Shown here: piece after piece, positions 23,354-26,850 of the stretch
Layout of the letters: each line of letters begins with the position of its first letter
Numbering within the stretch: the stretch's first letter is position 1
DNA from: an uncultured Lachnospiraceae bacterium
Lineage (GTDB): Bacteria; Bacillota; Clostridia; Lachnospirales; Lachnospiraceae
Direction of reading: 5' to 3'
DNA length: 26,850 bases
NCBI GenBank assembly: GCA_900549995.1
Contig: URQQ01000053.1
Location: 1 to 26,850, forward strand
Notes under the pieces: model-generated
Told to the model about the DNA's origin: nothing
Database searches by the model: none
What the model saw: the letters and a program-made list of their open reading frames with translations, nothing else
Translations under genes and position numbers: made by a program

Positions 23354-23812
23354 TTAGTTTTCTTCGTCTTTTTTGAGTTCACGAATGATAATCTCAGCTG
23401 TTTTCTTTACTGTATCAGAAACAAACTTTGTACATTGCGCCTTTCTTTCCGGCGCGTTTCTTTCCATTCCGCGGGTAAGTACACGGCAGCATGTCCCGCC
23501 GCAGGTTTCTTTAAAGTAATCATGAAGCTCCTGGGTGAGTTTAAAACATCTGTTGACTTTCGGGTCACCAGGTGTTCTGCGTCCGAAGAAGTATCCGATA
23601 CACATTGTAGCGCCGGCAAGTGCTCCGCAGATACATCCGCCCCCGCCAAGTCCCCATGGGAATCCGGAACTCATGGCGATCGCATCATCCGAAAGATCTA
23701 ATTCAAAGTGTTTTTTTACCGCATAAATAATTGATTCTGAACAGGCGAACCCCGAGTTGAAGATTTTTACCGCGTCTTTCTGAAGTTCCTCCATATTAAT
23801 TTCTTTTACCAT
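23354..23812 (-). CDS. C_GCAxxG_C_C family cysteine-rich redox-type protein
   Basis: This 152-residue protein belongs to the family named for its spaced cysteine motif. The helix start NSGFACSESIIYAV, the core SGFPWGLGGGGCICGALAGATMCIGYFFGR, then ETCGGTCCRVL and a last QCTKF contain nine cysteines in all. Family members are thought to bind metal or clusters and take part in redox reactions, but no specific reaction is established that I can name. ATG 23812 is preferred over GTG 23815 because AGGAGGG (minus strand, 23826-23820) is 7 nt from it. The gene is monocistronic, with its own promoter (23836-23864) divergent from fumarase, and ends at a shared terminator. Confidence 0.88.
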   Translation of the reverse strand: MVKEINMEELQKDAVKIFNSGFACSESIIYAVKKHFELDLSDDAIAMSSGFPWGLGGGGCICGALAGATMCIGYFFGRRTPGDPKVNRCFKLTQELHDYFKETCGGTCCRVLTRGMERNAPERKAQCTKFVSDTVKKTAEIIIRELKKDEEN

Positions 23813-23835
23813 CACATATCCCTCCTTTTTGTTAC

Positions 23836-23864
23836 ATTATAGATGGATTTGAATGAAAATTCAA
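23836..23864 (-). promoter_or_regulatory. Promoter of the C_GCAxxG_C_C gene
   Basis: On the minus strand TTGAAT (23864-23859), a 17-nt spacer and TATAAT (23841-23836) lie about 24 nt before the start codon. The -10 is perfect and the -35 matches 4 of 6 positions, including TTGA. Confidence 0.75.
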
Positions 23865-23915
23865 TTCTTCATGACCAATACTTTAGTTGAAAATGTGTGA
23901 CTTTTATCTCATCTC

Positions 23916-23954
23916 TGTAATTCATTTTACAGGGATCATTTTTTATATTATAAT
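23916..23954 (+). promoter_or_regulatory. Fumarase promoter with overlapping TGTAA-N6-TTACA palindrome
   Basis: TTTACA (23926-23931), a 17-nt spacer and a perfect TATAAT (23949-23954) form a strong promoter about 60 nt before the fumarase start. The -35 is the right arm of a perfect inverted repeat, TGTAA-N6-TTACA (23916-23931), extendable to CTGTAA/TTACAG. That is the spacing of CRP/FNR-family sites, so a repressor-like occupancy over the -35 is plausible. The promoter call is firm; the operator call is inference. Confidence 0.72.
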
Positions 23955-24015
23955 AGAACAATACGTTGAGAAATTATGGTAATCATTAGTTTATTCAGAT
24001 ACAGGAGGCATATTT

Positions 24016-24858
24016 ATGCGTGTTATAAATGTTGAGGAGATCACAGATCATATCAAAGAGATGTGTATCGAGGCGAATCATTATCTTTCAAAAGACATGG
24101 ACTGTGCGATGAAGTCTGCAGTTGAGGAGGAAGAATCACCGCTTGGAAAACAGATTCTTGAGCAGCTTCAGGAGAATTTAAAAATTGCTGCCGAGGATAT
24201 GATTCCGATTTGTCAGGATACCGGGATGGCAGTTATATTTCTTGAGATCGGACAGGAGGTATATCTGGAAGGAGGACTTCTTGAAGATGCTGTCAATGAG
24301 GGCGTGAGAAGGGGATACACGGAAGGATTTTTGCGAAAATCTGTTGTAAGTGATCCTATTATAAGAGAGAATACCAAGGATAATACACCTGCCGTGATAC
24401 ATACAAAGATAGTTTCCGGGGATAAAGTAAAGATTAAAGTTGCTCCCAAAGGTTTTGGAAGTGAGAATATGAGCAGAGTATTCATGCTGAAGCCTGCGGA
24501 TGGAATCGAAGGAGTAAAACAGGCGGTTATCACAGCTGTGGCAGATGCAGGGCCGAATGCCTGTCCGCCGATGGTGATTGGGGTCGGAATCGGAGGTACA
24601 TTTGAAAAATGTGCTTTGATGGCAAAAGAAGCTTTGACAAGAGAGGTAGGAAGCCATTCTGAGATTCCATATGTAAGAGAGATGGAAGAAGAGCTTTTGG
24701 TGAAAATCAATGGGCTTGGTATTGGGCCGGGAGGTCTTGGAGGTACAACAACAGCTCTTGCAGTCAATATAAACACATATCCTACGCACATTGCAGGACT
24801 TCCGGTAGGGATAAATATCTGCTGTCATGTCAACCGCCATGTGATCAGGGAAATCTAA
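24016..24858 (+). CDS. fumA: Fumarate hydratase class I, alpha subunit
   Basis: This 280-residue subunit carries the [4Fe-4S] cluster half of two-subunit class I fumarase (fumarate plus water to malate), an oxygen-sensitive enzyme. Motifs are IPICQDTGMAV (Cys66), GPNACPPMVIGVGIGGTFEK (Cys183), and GLGPGGLGG-type GIGPGGLGGTTTALAVNI. The C-terminal NICCHVNRH (Cys269/270) supplies the third likely cluster ligand; the spacing from Cys183 agrees with E. coli FumA. Tartrate dehydratase alpha is a close relative, but the partner gene favours fumarase. AGGAGG lies about 8 nt before the ATG. The beta subunit follows 26 nt later. Confidence 0.93.
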   Translation: MRVINVEEITDHIKEMCIEANHYLSKDMDCAMKSAVEEEESPLGKQILEQLQENLKIAAEDMIPICQDTGMAVIFLEIGQEVYLEGGLLEDAVNEGVRRGYTEGFLRKSVVSDPIIRENTKDNTPAVIHTKIVSGDKVKIKVAPKGFGSENMSRVFMLKPADGIEGVKQAVITAVADAGPNACPPMVIGVGIGGTFEKCALMAKEALTREVGSHSEIPYVREMEEELLVKINGLGIGPGGLGGTTTALAVNINTYPTHIAGLPVGINICCHVNRHVIREI

Positions 24859-24884
24859 AATAACAGGAAAGGAATCTTTCGGGG

Positions 24885-25433
24885 ATGGAACAGCATATTA
24901 CAACGCCGGTTACAAAAGAGACGGCCAGAAGTTTAAAATCAGGGGATTATGTGTATATTACAGGAACAATATATACTGCGCGGGATGCCGCCCACAAGAG
25001 AATGAATGATACATTGGACAGAAAAGAAAAGCTGCCAATCGACATAGAACGTGAACTGATCTATTATATGGGACCTTCACCTGCAAGAGAAGGAAGGCCG
25101 ATAGGATCTGCAGGGCCTACGACTGCAAGCCGTATGGATAAATATGCGCCGAGACTTCTGGATCTTGGTTTAGGAGGAATGATTGGAAAAGGGAAAAGAA
25201 GTCCCGAAGTGATTGATGGGATCATGAGAAATGATGCTGTATACTTTGCGGCAGTCGGAGGTGCAGGTGCACTTCTGTCAAAATGTATTAAGAATTCCGA
25301 AGTCGTGGCGTATGATGATCTTGGGACAGAAGCCATCAGGAAACTTGAAGTAGAAAATTTCCCGGTAATTGTTGTCATAGACAGTGAGGGAAATAATTTA
25401 TACGAGACAGCTATTGAGCAATATAAAAAATAG
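24885..25433 (+). CDS. fumB: Fumarate hydratase class I, beta subunit
   Basis: This 182-residue C-terminal-type subunit pairs with the alpha subunit to complete class I fumarase. Landmarks are LKSGDYVYITGTIYTARDAAHKR at the start, YMGPSPAREGRPIGSAGPTTASRMD in the middle, MIGKGKRSPEVIDGI and YFAAVGGAGALLSKCI, and the end LEVENFPVIVVIDSEGN. Length is typical of the split beta subunit (about 180-200). AGGAAAGG lies about 10 nt before the ATG. In an anaerobe it would run in the malate-to-fumarate branch or in amino-acid fermentation. A phospholipid acyltransferase gene follows 18 nt later in the same operon. Confidence 0.93.
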   Translation: MEQHITTPVTKETARSLKSGDYVYITGTIYTARDAAHKRMNDTLDRKEKLPIDIERELIYYMGPSPAREGRPIGSAGPTTASRMDKYAPRLLDLGLGGMIGKGKRSPEVIDGIMRNDAVYFAAVGGAGALLSKCIKNSEVVAYDDLGTEAIRKLEVENFPVIVVIDSEGNNLYETAIEQYKK

Positions 25434-25451
25434 TAAAGGCGGAAGAAAAGA

Positions 25452-26162
25452 ATGAGACGTATTTTAGTGATGGTACTCCATAATATTCTGAGAGTGCCGG
25501 GAATGTGGTTTAAGCTCTGCTATTATGCCAAGTACCCTGATAAATATACGGAGGAGAAAAGGTATGCGTTTCTCAAGTACATATGCAGATATGCGAATAA
25601 AGGGGGAAATGTAACCATTGACGCCCATGGTCTGGAAAATATTCCAAAAAAGGATGGATTTATGTTTTTCCCAAACCACCAGGGACTGTACGATGTTTTG
25701 GCTATTGTTGAGGCGAGTCCTCACCCCTTTGCTGTGGTGGCAAAAAAGGAAATCGCCAATATTCCGTTTCTAAAGCAAGTTTTTGCGATCATGAAAGCAT
25801 ATATGATAGACCGTGAAGATGTGAGACAGGCAATGCAGATTATTTTAAATGTATCAAAAGAAGTGTCAGAGGGACGGAATTATCTTATATTCGCAGAAGG
25901 AACAAGATCAAAGAATGGCAATCATCCAGGAGAGTTCAAAGGTGGAAGTTTCAAATCAGCTACGAAAGCGAAATGCCCGATTATACCGGTTGCCCTCATT
26001 GATGCGTTTCAGCCGTTTGACACTAAGAGTATTAAACCTGTAACTGTACAGGTACATTTTCTGAAACCTATAGAGTATGAAGAGTATAAGGATATGAAAA
26101 CAACAGATATCGCATCAGAGGTTAAGAGAAGAATTGAAGAAACTATCCAGAATTATGAATAG
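25452..26162 (+). CDS. plsC: 1-acyl-sn-glycerol-3-phosphate acyltransferase (PlsC family)
   Basis: This 236-residue membrane-associated acyltransferase makes phosphatidic acid from lysophosphatidic acid in phospholipid synthesis. The catalytic HX4D box is NHQGLYD (His76, Asp81), the second conserved block is IFAEGTRSKNG, and CPIIPVALIDAF is the usual block IV. Near the N-terminus a hydrophobic-aromatic stretch (ILVMVLHNILRVPGMWFKLCYY) may anchor it. Length is normal (about 230-250). It lies 18 nt after the fumarase beta gene, probably cotranscribed, and ends at a hairpin-rich region. The substrate position preference is assigned from family only. Confidence 0.9.
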   Translation: MRRILVMVLHNILRVPGMWFKLCYYAKYPDKYTEEKRYAFLKYICRYANKGGNVTIDAHGLENIPKKDGFMFFPNHQGLYDVLAIVEASPHPFAVVAKKEIANIPFLKQVFAIMKAYMIDREDVRQAMQIILNVSKEVSEGRNYLIFAEGTRSKNGNHPGEFKGGSFKSATKAKCPIIPVALIDAFQPFDTKSIKPVTVQVHFLKPIEYEEYKDMKTTDIASEVKRRIEETIQNYE

Positions 26163-26170
26163 AGGATATA

Positions 26171-26228
26171 AAAACAGGAAAAGATAAGGAAGAGTGTGTA
26201 AATACCATACCTTGTTTTTTCCTGTTTT
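26171..26228 (+). terminator. Likely terminator after plsC with an alternative overlapping hairpin
   Basis: AAAACAGGAAAA (26171-26182) pairs with TTTTCCTGTTTT (26217-26228), extended inward by AAGG/CCTT after a 3x3 internal loop. The right arm CCTGTT (26221-26226) can instead pair with AACAGG at 26235-26240, so two structures exclude each other. A further perfect hairpin, GAAAACT/AGTTTTC, lies at 26246-26267. No gene is seen in the 302 nt from plsC to the tRNA; the rest holds only the tRNA promoter and leader. Confidence 0.55.
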
Positions 26229-26349
26229 CTGTTTGAACAGGCAAAGAAAACTAAAGTGACAGTTTTCCTGAGGTGTAAGCAAAAGAAGGATGTAATATCC
26301 ATGCAGTACCAATATATGATAAAAAATAAAAATAATACTAAAAAAGTAA

Positions 26350-26378
26350 TTGACAAGACAAAAATCATTTAGTATAAT
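26350..26378 (+). promoter_or_regulatory. Consensus promoter upstream of tRNA-Ser
   Basis: TTGACA (26350-26355), a 17-nt spacer and TATAAT (26373-26378) match consensus at all twelve positions. Transcription would begin near 26385, giving a leader of about 80 nt before the tRNA. I recognise no regulatory element in that leader beyond short complementary segments (CTGTA/TACAG, ACACA/TGTGT). Confidence 0.88.
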
Positions 26379-26464
26379 AACTCTTGCGCTAAAGAACACA
26401 GTTATTATGTAAAATTGTGTCGGGCGCTGTAAACAACTACTAAATACAGTGTTTTATGAATTCA

Positions 26465-26552
26465 GGAGAAATACTCAAGAGGCTGAAGAGGCGCCCCTGC
26501 TAAGGGTGTAGGCCGGGTGACCGGCGCGAGGGTTCAAATCCCTCTTTCTCCG
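26465..26552 (+). tRNA. tRNA-Ser (anticodon GCU)
   Basis: The gene is 88 nt, with acceptor arms GGAGAAA (26465-26471) and TTTCTCC (26545-26551) and discriminator G. The anticodon GCT lies at 26499-26501 in the loop CTGCTAA, closed by CGCCC/GGGTG. The T arm is GAGGGTTCAAATCCCTC. The long variable arm (GGCCGGGTGACCGGC region) is the hallmark of serine tRNAs. It decodes AGC and AGU. CCA is not encoded (the next bases are CT), so it must be added after transcription. Confidence 0.95.
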
Positions 26553-26553
26553 C

Positions 26554-26595
26554 TTTATTTTTTACTCTTTAAAACATGAAGAAATAAAAAATAAA
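26554..26595. repeat. AT-only inverted repeat between tRNA-Ser and rRNA promoter
   Basis: TTTATTTTTTA (26554-26564) and TAAAAAATAAA (26585-26595) are perfect 11-nt complements with a 20-nt loop, starting 2 nt after the tRNA. All pairs are A-U, so the hairpin would be weak. It may aid 3' processing, or terminate through its own T-run. Confidence 0.4.
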
Positions 26596-26612
26596 AAACT
26601 TGTAAAAAGTTG

Positions 26613-26641
26613 TTGACAAATAAAAAATCAGGTGATATACT
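26613..26641 (+). promoter_or_regulatory. rRNA operon promoter
   Basis: TTGACA (26613-26618), a 17-nt spacer and TATACT (26636-26641) lie about 165 nt before the mature 16S end, inside AT-rich DNA typical of strong rrn promoters. The leader after it includes two stems: CTGTC/GACAG (26649-26664) and AGAATTAA/TTAATTCT (26760-26786). These are probably part of pre-16S processing or antitermination structure. A clear boxA could not be assigned. Confidence 0.85.
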
Positions 26642-26805
26642 GAATAAGCTGTCGCATGAGACAGGCAAACAACACAGAACATTGATAATTGAACAACAGA
26701 CAAACAACCCTGAAAATTTCGAGAGAGATTTTTAGAACAGAAACAACAGTAAAAGGGATAGAATTAATTAGCTAGTAGTTAATTCTGGACTGGATTACAA
26801 ACACT

Positions 26806-26850
<45 letters not shown>

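Noticed and set aside
24178..24840. Minus-strand open frames of about 190-220 codons inside fumarase alpha
   Set aside because: Antisense to a conserved enzyme, low-complexity composition, no ribosome site or conserved domain visible.
26379..26464. T-box or riboswitch in the leader before tRNA-Ser
   Set aside because: No T-box sequence, specifier loop or known aptamer core could be recognised; the segment leads to a tRNA, not an aminoacyl-tRNA synthetase gene.
26665..26740. boxA/nut-like antitermination site in the 16S leader
   Set aside because: Expected by analogy with other rrn leaders, but no clear TGCTCTTTA-like match was found.

Overview
The window is the replication-origin neighbourhood of a low-to-moderate GC Gram-positive anaerobe. 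The order rpmH-rnpA-yidD-yidC (minus strand) / dnaA-dnaN-yaaA-recF-gyrB-gyrA (plus strand) is the classic Firmicutes oriC arrangement. Oxygen-sensitive iron-sulfur enzymes (IorAB, two-subunit class I fumarase), a YesM/YesN sugar regulator pair and the protein sequences themselves suggest a gut-type Lachnospiraceae (Clostridia). Genus is not resolved from sequence reading alone.

Layout. 1-929: leftward ribosome/membrane-biogenesis genes. 930-1270: oriC upstream region, with rpmH and dnaA promoters and a DnaA-box cluster. 1271-9849: dnaA, dnaN, yaaA, recF, gyrB, gyrA, with a second origin module between dnaA and dnaN (tandem box-like 9-mers, then a DnaA box, GC cluster, A-centred trinucleotides and an AT-rich stretch). 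9870-13518: iorA-iorB-paaK, fermentation of aromatic 2-oxo acids to arylacetyl-CoA and its conversion. 13521-16830: histidine kinase and AraC-type response regulator. 17011-22768: CUT1 sugar ABC importer (lipoprotein plus two permeases, no ATPase), GH35 beta-galactosidase and a GH43-like glycosidase. 22830-23297: Cu/Zn-SOD-like protein. 23354-23812 (minus): C_GCAxxG_C_C cysteine-rich protein. 24016-26162: fumarase alpha, fumarase beta and a PlsC acyltransferase. 26350-26850: tRNA-Ser(GCU), then the promoter, leader and first bases of a 16S rRNA gene.

How the genes work together. From dnaN to the response regulator no intergenic gap exceeds 20 nt, and the first strong intrinsic terminator lies at 16846-16877, so replication, topoisomerase, aromatic-acid and sugar-sensing genes may share read-through transcription. 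The kinase/regulator pair most likely controls the importer operon. Oligosaccharide would be captured by the lipoprotein, imported, and cut inside the cell by the GH35 and GH43-like enzymes, neither of which has a signal peptide. The best guess for the substrate is a beta-1,3-galactoside (mucin-type or arabinogalactan-type).

Most of the window is conserved and well understood. I did not find a convincing undescribed system (no defence island, CRISPR array, insertion sequence or prophage). The points most worth checking are the bipartite origin signals, an apparently cytosolic Cu/Zn-SOD with Lys in place of the active-site Arg, a CRP/FNR-geometry palindrome over the fumarase -35, the operator-like repeats before the sugar-binding protein, and the chaining of metabolic genes behind gyrA.
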